From NCBI GenBank assembly GCA_018257865.1, contig JAEUBA010000003.1:496001-560000 (forward strand): a stretch of 64,000 nucleotides of DNA, written 5' to 3'. The notes beneath the pieces are model-generated. The model worked only from the letters and a program-made list of their open reading frames with translations. It had not been told where the DNA came from and made no database searches. Both the position numbers and the translations under genes were made by a program. This document shows, piece by piece, positions 53,670-64,000 of this stretch; within the stretch, counting starts at the first letter, position 1, and each line of letters begins with the position of its first letter. The DNA comes from Stereocaulon alpinum (taxonomy: Eukaryota; Ascomycota; Lecanoromycetes; Lecanorales; Stereocaulaceae).

Positions 53670-54800
53670 ATGGCTTCCAGAACATTACGGATAGGTCTGA
53701 TACCTGGCGACGGTATTGGACGTGAGGTCATACCGGTCAGTAGCCGCTCTCCTTCGCATGATTTTCTCCAGACTGACATACTGACCTAGGCAGGCCGACG
53801 GGTTCTGGAAGCCATTGCGAGCTCCTTCAACATTCAATTCTCCTTCGTTGACCTGCCTGCGGGCTATGAGACCTTCCAGCACACTGGTGTTGCCTTACCA
53901 GACAAGACTGTCGAGACCCTGAGGCAAGAATGCAATGGCGCCCTTTTCGGAGCCGTCAGTTCCCCAACTACAAAAGTCGCTGGTTACTCCTCCCCAATAG
54001 TCGCCCTACGCAAGAAGCTCGACCTGTATGCCAATGTTAGACCTGTCAAGACTACACTATCGTCTAAAACACCCATTGACTTGGTCATTGTGCGGGAGAA
54101 CACTGAAGATCTCTACGTGAAGGAAGAGCGCACATTCGAAGCCCCCGATGGATCTGGAAAAGTCGCTGAGGCAATCAAGCGCATATCAGAGAGAGCAAGC
54201 TTTCGAATAGCGACAATGGCTGGCAACATCGCTCTCCAGCGGCAGAAGATTAGAGACTCTGGCGTACAAAGCGTGCACTCGGAACCCTTGGTCACAATTA
54301 CCCACAAAAGCAACGTCCTCTCCCAAACCGATGGGCTCTTCCGAGAAACAGCACGAGCCGCTCTCGCCGACTCAAGATTCCAAAGTGTAGGGGTTGAGGA
54401 ACAAATTGTCGACTCGATGGTCTACAAACTCTTCCGGCAGCCTTCTTCTTACGATGTCATTGTGGCACCAAACCTGTACGGTGACATTCTATCTGATGGC
54501 GCCGCGGCGCTGGTGGGGAGTTTGGGGCTAGTCCCTTCAGCCAACGTGGGCGATACATTTGCAATAGGCGAGCCATGTCACGGCAGCGCACCGGATATTA
54601 TGGGGAAGGGCATTGCGAATCCAATCGCTACCATCAGGAGTACCGCTCTGATGTTGGAATTCATGGGGCATGAGGAGGCGGCTGCAAAGATCTATGCAGC
54701 TGTAGATGGGAACTTGGATGAGGCGAGATTACTCACTCCTGATATGGGAGGGAAGGCTGGGACAGAGGAGGTTGTTGAAGATATATTGAGGAGACTGTAG
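53670..54800 (+). CDS. LYS12: Homoisocitrate dehydrogenase
   Basis: Exons 53670-53735 and 53790-54800 (54-bp intron) give 358 aa. It oxidises and decarboxylates homoisocitrate to 2-oxoadipate with NAD+, a step of the fungal alpha-aminoadipate lysine route. The start LRIGLIPGDGIGREVIP|AGRRVLEA is the family N-terminus. VRENTEDLYVKEE (about residue 122) carries the substrate-specificity segment typical for homoisocitrate rather than isopropylmalate. NLYGDILSDGAAALVGSLG (about residue 250) has the metal-binding aspartates, and HGSAPDIMGKGIANPIA the NAD adenine site. Acceptor choice: GACCTAG|GCAGGCC keeps the frame, while the next AG does not. No clear mitochondrial presequence is visible. Confidence 0.92.
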
Positions 54801-55830
54801 TATTTCCTGATCGTTCGAGAAGCTTGGGTGAATTGTGTCGATCCTCTAACCGGATCAAACCAAATAAAGAGGTGGTATTACCTACTACGAATATGCCGTA
54901 GGAAAGACGCAACGTCGTTAAGAAGGCAAAAAGTTTATGACAGGGAGCACGATGTGTCATGCCTCTAATATGTCCGGAACGGAACGGCCCTTCCTGGCGA
55001 TCACGACATCTCTAGGGATTGGCCACCAACAAGATCCTGCAGGTCAACAATTTCTCGCATGATATACCACATGGAGTAAGGAGGGGTGTCGATCTACAGT
55101 AGATGCGGGAAGTCCCTGTTGCTCTGGTCTTACCAAACTGAGCCAGTTTCTTATCCTCCAACATATATCTCCGATTTCCTGGTTTGTTTTTCGCTTCCCT
55201 CAATGCATGTCAGCAACAGACGACAAGGTTCTCTGTCGTTACAATGCATACTTGCTCCGACGCAATCCTCTCACCCGGCTTACGGATTCCCATTATTCCT
55301 CTCTAACTAAACTTAGCCCCAAGTCTGCAGAGGCGACACGCATGCTCCAGTATCATTGGTGTAAAGCGCATATATGATATGCATGTTCTAACGGCATTGG
55401 AGAGAATTTCGATGTGCCATATGCACAGCCTAAACCTAGTGGTGACCCAGGAGCGCGTATCAGTGGTGGGCTTATGGGATCTGAGGCGTGCCTCGGTTCA
55501 GGAACTCTAACGATGCCCGTTCCGCGACATTGTCGATATGCAGGTCTGAATTCTCTGCATGGTTGCGACATCGTTGGGTGCTGTGCCTTTTCCACACTGC
55601 AGGAAACCCACTTTTCCAACGGTTTCCCGTTACGTACATGTGGAAACTGGGATCCTCCCTCGTGCTGATCCTGCCCAGAGTGCCCGGCACTGCGTAGTTC
55701 AAATGACAGCGCAACAATTGTCTATGCTTTGCTTCTTTCCTGTCTGCATTCTTTGTCCTTATTTATTTAGTACGGCGCCATCTAGATTTCCCGTTGCTGG
55801 TTCACATCCTTTCAACGCCCATGTTTTACC
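54801..55830. other. Intergenic region, 1.0 kb
   Basis: Nothing recognised. Several antisense open frames at 55350-55720 overlap each other in different frames and lack similarity. Confidence 0.4.
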
Positions 55831-57212
55831 ATGATCGGGACCGCTGCGGGCCTCATTGGCTTTAGTGTCACTTTTCTGATTCTCAATACGTTTACTGTCG
55901 CCTTGCGTTTGGTATCTCGCCGCATCTCAGCTGCGAGGCTTTGGTGGGACGATCTCTTCATCGTGATTAGCTTGGTAGGCCTGTCAGTCGTACGCCATGT
56001 GAGCACCACTAAACTCGCCCAAGGTTCTGTCTTATGGGTCATTCACGTTCATCTTCATTGGTAGGGCCCACATATCCAACGCGTACTGCTTGTTATCTAA
56101 TCTCTCCTAGCTGTGCGCGAGGGCATGGGCCAGCATGCTTCTACGGTGACGCCTGAGCAGGATCTACAGCAGTTCAAGGTATTCATCGTTGATCCTTGCC
56201 GACATGTGCGTAATGCTGAGTTCCTACAAGACCCTTTACGCGAGCGAAATCTACTACCCGATAGCGATGACGACCATCAAAACCTCGATTCTCCTGTTCT
56301 ATCTTCGGCTTTTTGGGGCCCGCAAATGGTTTCGAAGGCTCCTTTATATTACCCAAGCTCTTGTCATAAGCTGGTGCATAGCCGCAGCCGCGGCAGCAAT
56401 CTTCCGCTGTAAACCTATACGTTACGGCTTGCTACCTTTTACAGAGGAGGTGCTTTCCCACTGCGGCGACATCTACCTCTATTCCCTTACTACATCCGTG
56501 TTTAATGTCATCTTCGAATTTTGGATCTTGGTGATGCCGCTTCCTGTTGTGTGGACACTTCAACTTCCGAGAAAGCAGAAGGTGGCCGTTAGTTGTATCT
56601 TCATGTTGGGAGCTTTGTAAGTGCCTTCCATCAGGAAGTCGCTGGCAAGAAAAATCTAACCTCTGCCAAAGCATATGTGGCGCAAGTATTGCGAGGGCCA
56701 TTACCGTATCTAACGTAAATCTCCTGGATATTACTTGTAAGTTTCATATACCCCATCACAACCACAGCACATACTCCCAGTTAAAAGACACTTTCCATAT
56801 TTATTGACATGTTCCAGGGACCGCAACAACCCCAGTAATCTGGTCCAACATCGAAATCAGCGTCGCCATAATCTGCGCCTGCCTCCCCACTCTCCGCCCC
56901 CTAGTTCAAGCCGCCAGCCGCAGAATCTTTTCCCATCCATCCCAAACATCCAGCCACCCAACCTGGCCATCATCCCAGTCTCCACAGAACGACGACGAAA
57001 GTTACAGCCTGCAGCAGTACCCCAAAGTGAACCGAAGATCATTCGTAAGGCTAGAGAAGGAGCCAGCTACGGTGCAGCCTTCGGCCAGTTGGCTGTTGGA
57101 GAATAGAGGGTTTGCAGGCAGGGGGACGGACTTCGCAATGATGGATGTGGAGGGCGAGGTAATCGAGACGTCGAGGGCTAAACATGAGTATGGCTTTGCG
57201 GGCGTCGTGTGA
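55831..57212 (+). CDS. Fungal rhodopsin-like integral membrane protein
   Basis: Five exons: 55831-56023, 56111-56178, 56231-56616, 56672-56736, 56818-57212; introns 87, 52, 55 and 81 bp; 368 aa. The family (seven-helix, PTH11-related, function mostly unknown) shows: LRLVSRRISAARLWWDDLFIV in the first loop, GMGQH..TVTPEQDLQQFK|TLYASEIYYPIAMTTIKTSILLFYLRLF, RCKPIRY, FNVIFEFWILVMPLPVVW, KVAVSCIFMLGAL|F, SIARAITVSN and TATTPVIWSNIEISVAIICACLPTLRPL. The extracellular Cys (FRCKP, HCGD) are retained. The first joint (donor at 56024, GTTCTG) is the least certain. The tail (about 75 residues) is hydrophilic. No CFEM domain at the N-terminus. Confidence 0.8.
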
Positions 57213-58396
57213 TTGTATTAAAGCATTCGTGCGAGCGTATATAGATTTTGCGGCTATGATGAACTGCACTGGGAACTAGCGAGGGCGCAACGGCGTTTTA
57301 TATCTATTCACTATTAAGACATTTCTCTATGCCTCCAACCTAAACAGCAGCAAGCCCCTGCTAAACCCTTTCCCCATTCCCCCATCCCCTCCTCCCCAAC
57401 CCCACCAACCGCACATACATACCAACTGATCCCGTGCGTCTCCTACGTACAGTACGTGCTTACTCTACCAGGCACAGCTAGCGCCGCGCTCGATGCACGT
57501 TCCCGATAACTGCCGTACCCTAGCTGTGGGTTTGCGGAACATAATGCGGCGTAGGTATGCATTGCGGGTCGTGGGTTAGGGTAGGTAGGGTAGGCTCCAC
57601 TTTTTTAAGGGCTAGGTTAGTGGCTGTGTTGGAGGGGGGGTGGGTGTTGTTGGTTTGGTGGGTTTGATGGGTTTGATGTATTTGATGGGTTTGTAAGGGG
57701 GGGAATGGTTATTGGTGGAGGATATATAGCTAGATGGGAACGGTTCACGCACTGCACGTCACGTGTGTGGATGTATACGAAGATCTTGTACGGTGATGCT
57801 GTCGGGTTATGATGTGTGAGAGTTGATGGGGGGTGGGAATCTGTAGGTACATATATGTATGCAGGTTCTGCGCGTTAGTCTGGTGTAGTATTGTACACTT
57901 GGAGCTGTTGGTGAGAACTTATCTGGACGACATGGTGGAGATGTTGAAGCCGGGAATTGAACATTTTAGAGATTTGTGGAATATGGGTTGGGTGATGATC
58001 AAGCTCGAGGTGCTTGGGGATACAGGTATATTTATTTGAGCTTTAGTCGGGAATCGTCTTTCTAGGATCCCGTTGACGTGCAATAATACACTTGACTTTG
58101 AGACCTTCGATTGTTGAAGGTTGTTGGCTTGATGCACTCGAGCAGCGATGTTCCATCATGAGACGTTCTGTGTCTGGCTAAAAGCTCAGGTCATTGTTAA
58201 CTCGGGTAACAGGAGACTGCTATAAGAAGCTCGCCAAGCTAACGTGAGGATCGTCCAAGCCTGTTGTGTAGCCGTCAACCTAACATCTCCTTTCGGATGA
58301 CGTTGAAATACCACTGCAGAGAGTCGGAGTGAAGGAGGCCCTATTTGAGCTTCAAAGGCTCGGTTTGTAGCAGTACTGACGATTTTCCCGCATCCC
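57213..58396. other. Intergenic region, 1.2 kb, C-rich then G-rich
   Basis: From about 57340 to 57480 the plus strand is C-rich and G-poor; from about 57540 to 57720 it is the reverse. A GGTTTGAT-type short repeat is at 57651-57693. No gene recognised. Confidence 0.5.
57651..57693. repeat. Short imperfect tandem repeat (GGTTTGAT)
   Basis: Units GGTTTGAT, GGGTTTGAT, GTATTTGAT and GGGTTTG follow each other. This is a small minisatellite-like run in non-coding DNA, on the G/T-rich side of the local skew switch. Confidence 0.6.
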
Positions 58397-60187
58397 TCAT
58401 TGCCCGAACTCCTCTTCAGATTCTCCATCCCTCACAACCTTGTTCTTCCTATGCCGCTCGTCTAGCGCACAGCCCCTAAGGATTCTCTTCGCTAAAGCCA
58501 GATTGTGTCGGTTGAGAGCCAAATCATACATGGCAAGTTCGACAAGGGTCTTGGCGAACATTTGGCTTCGTGTGTGGTCTTTGAGCTTGAATTTTGGGGT
58601 GAATCGTCGTACCAATGGATGGTCTGGGAATTCCGCTATGATGTCTGTTTCCATTTGTTTCAGATATGCGTCGGACACATCTAGGCGGCTGATGTAGCAT
58701 TTCAGGTGATGCCATGAGACCAGGTAGATCTAGTAATTGGAGTCAGACACTGATGATAGCTCGCAGCGTACGATCAGGTACTTACAACATAATAATATGA
58801 TCTTCTTCGGCACGCTCTAAACTCTTGTGCTAGGGCAAGCATCTCGGCGACTTCCTGGCCTAGATTCTTGTACTGAGCACATGTCGAAATCAGCAATTCT
58901 ATCTATGAACAGTAGGGAGAAATGACGGCTCCTAATTGAGGAGCCCCGTCAAAGTCATCATTCCCGCAGTGGATCTCATGACTCGGGCAGTGGTCCTAAT
59001 GGTTGAGGCGAGACTCCGAGAAATACCTACCAATATACTTTCTTTGTTACCTTGCTGACATTTGCGCTTGCACTATATTCCTGGTTAGGCCCCGCAACAG
59101 CCATGTTCGATTGGACTAACCTCGATCATAAGTACAAAGGAGTCGGTAAATATCCCCAATTTATCGGCACGTATGTGCATACACTTGTCAGGTTCGACTT
59201 TCATTTTCCATTGTTTTCCCGGTTCTGTTATGATACCACCACCTTTGATGTAAAATGTAGGAGAGTTCCTAGCTTTTGTCAGACATCGTAATGTACCTAG
59301 AATTTGGTACCTACCCGGTCATAATATTGAGATGCGGCTCCAACTCTCGGAAAGCATCTACTAGAAAGTCCAACAAAGCCTCAGCAGCCGATTGTACGAA
59401 CGATTCGTCTTTGTCTTCTGCGTCTGAAAGTGAAGCTTTTTCCGTGTACGCGTCTTCAGAGCCAAAATCTGAACTTCCTGGTGCCTGTTCACTGCCTTGA
59501 CTTGCAGTCGGAGCATAGCTCTGACGTTGTACAGCCGATCGAGAAAGTCGCTGGGGCCTGGTATCAGCGGAAATATTTGACGAAAGAAGTACGGATTTTG
59601 GTTGTGGAAGCCTAGGCTGGGCCTCATCCTCCTTTTCTTCGTTTTCTTGTTCTTGTTCTTGTTCTTCTTCTTCTTCGTCAAGGCCAGGAGCCCCAACATC
59701 TTCGGCGTACTGAAAACCGTGGTCGAGATCCTCGTTTAGACCATGGGCAGATGTCTGATCTTGCTCTGGACTGGAATGGGAAGATGAGTAGACAGGGGAT
59801 GATGAGCGAGCTGATCTCTCCTCCAACTTGGAAGTTGGTGCGCGATCTCCGAGCTTGCTCATTTTCAGATAGAAATTGTGCTCCTCGAAGTTGGCGCCCG
59901 GTTTGACAATTTTATTCCATTCCTTATCAAGCTTAGCCTTGATGCGTTGATAGACAGGACTATCAGCTTCAGGGGTCGTAACGATTCCAGAAGTTCCGCC
60001 ATCGGACAGTGGGATTTGAAGATGATCTCTAACCATCTGAGGTGTTGAATTCCCCAATCTGAACCAGACGGGGTCTCTATTTTGTAGAAGGGCCAGGTCA
60101 TATGCTTCGAGCGCCTGTGGCGAACTATACCGCCCGTAGTACTGTTTGGACGTCTGGACATTGGTTCCAAAAGTCTTTTTGATAGGC
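58397..60187 (-). CDS. Hypothetical protein with possible PD-(D/E)XK nuclease signature (5' end not resolved)
   Basis: Exons 60187-59315, 59268-59121, 59072-59051, 58898-58786 and 58729-58397 join in frame (introns 46, 48, 152 and 56 bp) and give about 563 residues; the first exon(s) upstream of 60187 were not found. The N-terminal part starts near SKQYYGRYSSPQALEAYDL, then has an acidic Glu/Gln repeat (visible residues about 135-165). The centre reads ITEPGKQWKMKVEPDKCMHI then FTDSFVLMIE|CKRKC. A Pro-Asp pair is followed 22 residues later by Glu-Cys-Lys, then QYKNLGQEVAEMLALAQEF. This order resembles fungal PD-(D/E)XK nuclease-like proteins. The joint that creates ECK is the one with the better branch distance. 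Function not established. Confidence 0.5.
58924..58950. repeat. Hairpin inside an intron of the nuclease-like gene
   Basis: GGCTCCT and AGGAGCC form a perfect 7-bp stem around AATTG, with GACG/CGTC extending it imperfectly. It lies inside the 152-bp intron, the longest of that gene. Confidence 0.5.
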
Positions 60188-61404
60188 CTGTATACTTAGT
60201 AGGCCTGGGTTGTGGCTAAGTCCAGAAGCCACAAGACCGTGTTGTGTCAAGCGGACGATAAACCCAAGGCTGTGCTAAGCAGTACTCTCACACTAATCAA
60301 TGTTATGGCAAATCAATAGGCAGAACCACGTCCTTTTTCATGTGTTATCGAGCCAGTCTGGAATACTGAATTTGTGTTCATAGAGACATAGGGTGTTAAC
60401 ATAGCCGAAGCGCTGCGAAAGCTATGCTAGGATTCTTCGGTGTCGATTATAGAAGTATGGTGTGGCAACGATGACTCCATTTTATTGTGAATGCTGACTG
60501 GCGGCAACGCAAATAGAAACGGTGTCACATAGGCAGAAGAACGATTCAACTTCGTATTTGAAATTGGGGTCTCATGAGTCGCGGATCATGGATAGTGGTA
60601 TTCATGATGTCGAGTCACCAATCAAATCCAGTGAGATTCTGTTTCATAGCTGAAAGCACGGATTGATCAATCGAAGTTGGATATTGTTAAACTCAAAGAC
60701 CGAGGACGGATGGAGCGCCAGTACTGATATGGCTTTCATCGCTAATGTGACCTTCTAGCATCACGCGACTCTGTCATATCTCATCCGCATACGAAATGTG
60801 CTCTTTGTAGCTGTGCATCTGCGGTAGCGAAAATGTACAGAGGGTATCATGCATGGCGTGTCTAACAAACCGTGGAAAAGCAACGCCTAGCCCGGTGGCC
60901 CCAGTGCCGTGCCCTTTGAAGTCAATCCACTCAATCCGAACTTTCTTAGCTATCGATCAATGGCATGGATCCTTTCCGGTTGGATGGAGGGCCAAAGTCT
61001 TTCATAGTAAAGATCAAATGGCTTGGCTACCGCTTGCACAGCGCGAAGACGTGTGGACCGCAAGTTCTAATTGTTCGATATCTACTTCAGCCAAGTCGTG
61101 ACGCAAGGCTCTCCGGTTAGCAGCATTCTCGCCGGGTTGGTATACCGTAGCCATTTCCGCATTTGGGTAAGTATTATGTCGATCCCGATGTGGTAAATGT
61201 TTCTCGGCATTGGCATCTTTCATGATAGTGTCGGCTACTTGCGAAATAGCTGTCAATGCTTGCGGCGCAGATGCCTTTCCGTATCCTTCTTTAAAACCTA
61301 CTTTGTGCAGTACTTGGCGAAGCAATGGCTTCTCGGTGCAGTGGGCTTTATCGCGAAATTTGGAATGGGAACGTGGCGCTGTGCCTTTGTTAGCATGCAT
61401 GTCT
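60188..61404. other. Unresolved stretch, 1.2 kb
   Basis: Must contain the missing 5' end of the minus-strand nuclease-like gene; an ATG at 60480 opens only 17 codons. A minus-strand frame at 61014-61400 could be a remnant 3' exon of the module-repeat gene, but I found no conserved motif in it. Confidence 0.35.
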
Positions 61405-62806
61405 CTAACTTTGCGTTAAAACTACAGCGGTTTGGTGCTCATTCCCCCAATTCCAGAGCCATTTGACCAAGGCTTGCCAATTCTGAGAACCTTCCAGGAC
61501 CTTGAACGATATCTTTTGAACGTCTAGATCATAGATATCTATGACACCCTCAGAGTCGGACTGGAGGTGGAGTCTTTCGAATGGCGACTCCAATTCTGAT
61601 GGTCAGCGGTTGATAATTGGAAGAAGTAAACATTCTGACATACGCAGATTTCAATGTGCCACTCCTCTGTTGTTGTTGTTGTGTCATCATGACAACGCCA
61701 CTTGAAGTTGCGAAGCTTTAGCTTGAACTTGAAGGCCTTGAGCAATCTTACCACCCCCTCAGACCACGAATCAGCTTCGGTCAACCATTGCTTGGCCGCG
61801 TAGGTATGCCAACTATCCGCTTCATCATCGTCATCAGGCACAAGTGCATTGAGCTTTCGGGGTTCAAGTGGCTGAAGCATCCGGATCCGTGGAGAAGAGG
61901 GAGGAGGCGGAGGTGGATGAGAATTGCTACCCCGTTTCCACAACCATTCGAGCAGGGCTAGCCAGCTTGTAGGGCACCCAAGCATTTCAAAGGAGCCAAT
62001 GCGGTTATTGAAGTAGTAAATATCGAAAGTCTTGCCCAAATTGGGCTTCAGGCGCACATTGCACAATGCTAGATCCTGTCCATACAGTTAGTTAAGCTAG
62101 CCGTAGCGCTAGGGTTAACACGTGCCAGAAATTATATTTGCCATCTGTTGTAATCATCCTTGTCTTCGTGGAGCCGATGTTTGAGGTCGAACGCTTTGAG
62201 CAGCCTTAGTGATCCCGCGACCAAGTCGTGCTTCGCAAAACTCCTCTTTGTCGCCGCGATATGCTGGCACTTTGCGTCATCATCCTCATGTAAAAGCGCG
62301 CTCAACTTTTCGGGATGGAGAGGAGGAAGTAAGGGTCTTCGTTTCTTGGATTCGGGCTGAATCCGCTAATGCTCACTACCATAAATCCAAAGCCACTCAA
62401 GTAGAGCGCGCCAATTGCATGAGGAATCAAAGATCATGAACGCTTTCATTTCGTCTTGTATTGACAGACCTCGATAACGCCAACAGCACCTGGTTGGAGG
62501 CGCAAAGTGTTCAATGGGAGCTACTACACAAATTTAGCAATTAGTCACTCGCGATCTTAAATACAAACATACCTGGAACGTGATGTGCCACTGTTCGGGT
62601 CCTGCTCGGTCATGAGATCCGTTTTGAGAATCGTGGTGCATCACTGGCAGGAAGTCTCCATATGTGTTGAGTAATCTCAGTACGCCTTCTGACAGATTTC
62701 TATCAATGTTCGGGAATAACTTGGCTGCTCTCGCATGGTCACAGTCAGCATCATCGCCATCCCGGTCCAAAGCATTCAGTTTGCGAAGATCGAGTGGCCT
62801 AAGCAT
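61405..62806 (-). pseudogene. Decaying gene built of three diverged copies of an unknown module
   Basis: Exon-like stretches: 62806-62573 (copy 1), 62520-62380 then about 62364-62132 (linker and copy 2), 62075-61644 (linker and copy 3), 61587-61405 (linker). Each copy starts with a short consensus (LRPLDLRKLNAL, LPPLHPEKLSAL, LQPLEPRKLNAL), an Asp-rich turn, then SEGVLRLL, AGSLRLL or SEGVVRLL, and ends EQWHITF, NRWQI or EEWHIEI. Each linker contains NWRALLEWLWIYG, SWLALLEWLWKRG or NWQALVKWLWNWG. Introns interrupt at the same place (after WHI..). Copy 2 is damaged: a one-base shift at about 62446-62449 and an in-frame TAA at 62132-62134. The family is unknown to me. It may be two genes (copies 1-2 and copy 3) rather than one. 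Confidence 0.45.
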
Positions 62807-63592
62807 GTTGGCTTGTTGAAAAGTTACACCATCCTAAGGTAGTTCAGAACGACAAACCCTTAAGACTGTTGAGGATATGTATTTTATCCTTGCGCTAGTA
62901 TTGTTGGCGGATAAGGCTGAAAACAGCGCCGTCCCTGGGAGCCCTGCCAAACTCATACCCACCTAAGTAATCCTATTGGTGTCTTCTCAAGACAGACGTG
63001 AAACATGATGACAATCGTCTCATTAGCCAACGTGTGCGATACGTCCTTTGGGCGTCGAAATCGGGACCAGACATAGATGAAGCCTCAGTAATGACGGACG
63101 CGTCAAGAGTGATACGGAGACTAACACAAAAGCCGTGGGAAGCGCTCGTATACTGTAAACATAACCCTAGCTTAGCAAGTCCCTTGTAGATTCTCCCAGA
63201 TTTTAGTGCTAAGCACAAAACTCTGAGCTGGCTTTAAAAATGTCAAGTCTCAACGAGGAGTACACTTAGGAGGAGCCTAGGAAGCATGAGTTATACTGTA
63301 CTCCCCGAAGTTGTCCAGGTAACCTATACCGGTCGCGGCGAGGGGCCGTATCCAGCACCATTTCATAACTTTTGGCATCGATCTCCATGCTTCAGCAGTG
63401 ATTGAGCCAGTCAAGCATTACTACTGCTCGCTATCAGTCCCTGAATCGTTGGCCATATCATTTCATTGTTGCGACAGTGCTCAAAGTTCCCATCGAGGCC
63501 CCACCTAGCTTACTGCAATCGATTTGGCGGGCTTCTCTGTTTAGGGAAAAGAATATGACCTTACTCTACCATAACCATTAGAATTACATACA
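62807..63592. other. Intergenic region, 0.8 kb
   Basis: No module copy and no known family on either strand. A minus-strand frame at 62973-63218 lacks similarity. Confidence 0.35.
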
Positions 63593-64000
63593 ATGAGATC
63601 CGAACAAATTGCAACGCCTTCGATTGTTACCAATGAAAAAACAGCGACTCACGATTGGTATCAGCAAGACTCACGGCTATTGGTGAGTTGGTGTTTGTCT
63701 GAGATCAAGTTGACAACACAAAGGTTGAGAATGGCTTCAATATTTGGGCGTTTGCTTCGAACATTAGATCTGCTATCCATTCCTTGGGGGGGAATGTCAT
63801 CATTTCTAGCTCTCAATTAAATGTTCAGGATGAACTTCTTATAGATGCAGGTTCACACAGTGGTTCATAGAACGCACAATCTCCTCCACAAGATCATCAT
63901 CAGCTAGAAAGCGTCAGTTATTTGACACCCTTGAGCGCCTTAAGTCTTGGCTGCTCAAGGGGTTCGTGGTAGCAAGGCTTACTCTATCACCGTGCTGTAA
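63593..64000 (+). CDS. Possible gene start at the right edge
   Basis: ATG 63593 opens 30 codons (MRSEQIATPSIVTNEKTATH onward) to a GTGAGT donor at 63683. A 41-bp intron to CAAAG at 63723 would continue in frame as VENGFNIWAFASNIRSAIHS and on through ISSSQLNVQDELLIDAG. Without splicing the frame ends at 63820 after 75 codons. A further open stretch (RQLFDTLERLKSWLLKGFV) reaches 63970. The composition looks coding, but I do not recognise the family and 41 bp is short for an intron. The gene, if real, continues beyond the window. Confidence 0.25.

Noticed and set aside
55353..55717. Overlapping frames on both strands between LYS12 and the rhodopsin-like gene
   Set aside because: Mutually overlapping, no splice signals, no similarity.
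59052..59291. Plus-strand frame of 79 codons
   Set aside because: It is antisense to exons of the minus-strand nuclease-like gene, whose joints are in frame over five exons.

Overview
The window is nuclear DNA of a filamentous ascomycete (Pezizomycotina). The evidence is eukaryotic gene structure: introns mostly 45-110 bp with GT..AG ends and CTAAC/CTGAC-like branch sites, long single-exon genes, and a gene set typical of this group. Examples are an ADP1-type ABCG transporter, a homoisocitrate dehydrogenase of the fungal lysine route, an ATG28-like protein, a STAND-N/ankyrin protein, a fungal rhodopsin-like membrane protein and a cytochrome b5-acyl-CoA dehydrogenase fusion. I cannot fix the class from sequence alone. 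There is no operon, phage, CRISPR array or recognisable intact transposon.

Layout. 0-12 kb: a patatin-type lipase cut by the left edge, an alpha/beta hydrolase, PRP17/CDC40, a large membrane-anchored ZZ/EF-hand protein and COX10. 12-24 kb: an F-box-like protein, the CET1-type mRNA 5'-triphosphatase divergent from RPN2, a small membrane protein divergent from MED8, and the PQ-loop protein MPDU1. 24-36 kb: cytochrome b5-acyl-CoA dehydrogenase, a cupin, an F-box protein, CAB4 (PPAT) divergent from a DCAF7/WDR68-like WD protein, and ATG28. 36-49 kb: cornichon/ERV14, a PLP aminotransferase divergent from an ADP1-like ABCG transporter, a DUF1769/Duc1-type protein, a small hypothetical gene and pyruvate kinase. 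49-58 kb: an ankyrin protein, LYS12 and a rhodopsin-like membrane protein. 58-64 kb is an accessory-looking end: a multi-exon gene with a possible PD-(D/E)XK nuclease signature, a decaying gene made of three diverged copies of an unfamiliar module, and a doubtful gene start at the right edge.

Most genes are unrelated housekeeping functions (splicing, capping, proteasome, Mediator, heme A, CoA, lysine, glycolysis, secretion, autophagy). They are not a pathway cluster. Exon joints were chosen by reading both strands, checking splice signals and requiring frame continuity; coordinates are therefore models, strongest where a known family crosses the joint.

The two most unusual signals are: (i) many sharp, same-polarity switches from C-rich to G-rich sequence, inside genes on either strand and also between genes; and (ii) the orphan module repeat plus nuclease-like gene in the last 6 kb.
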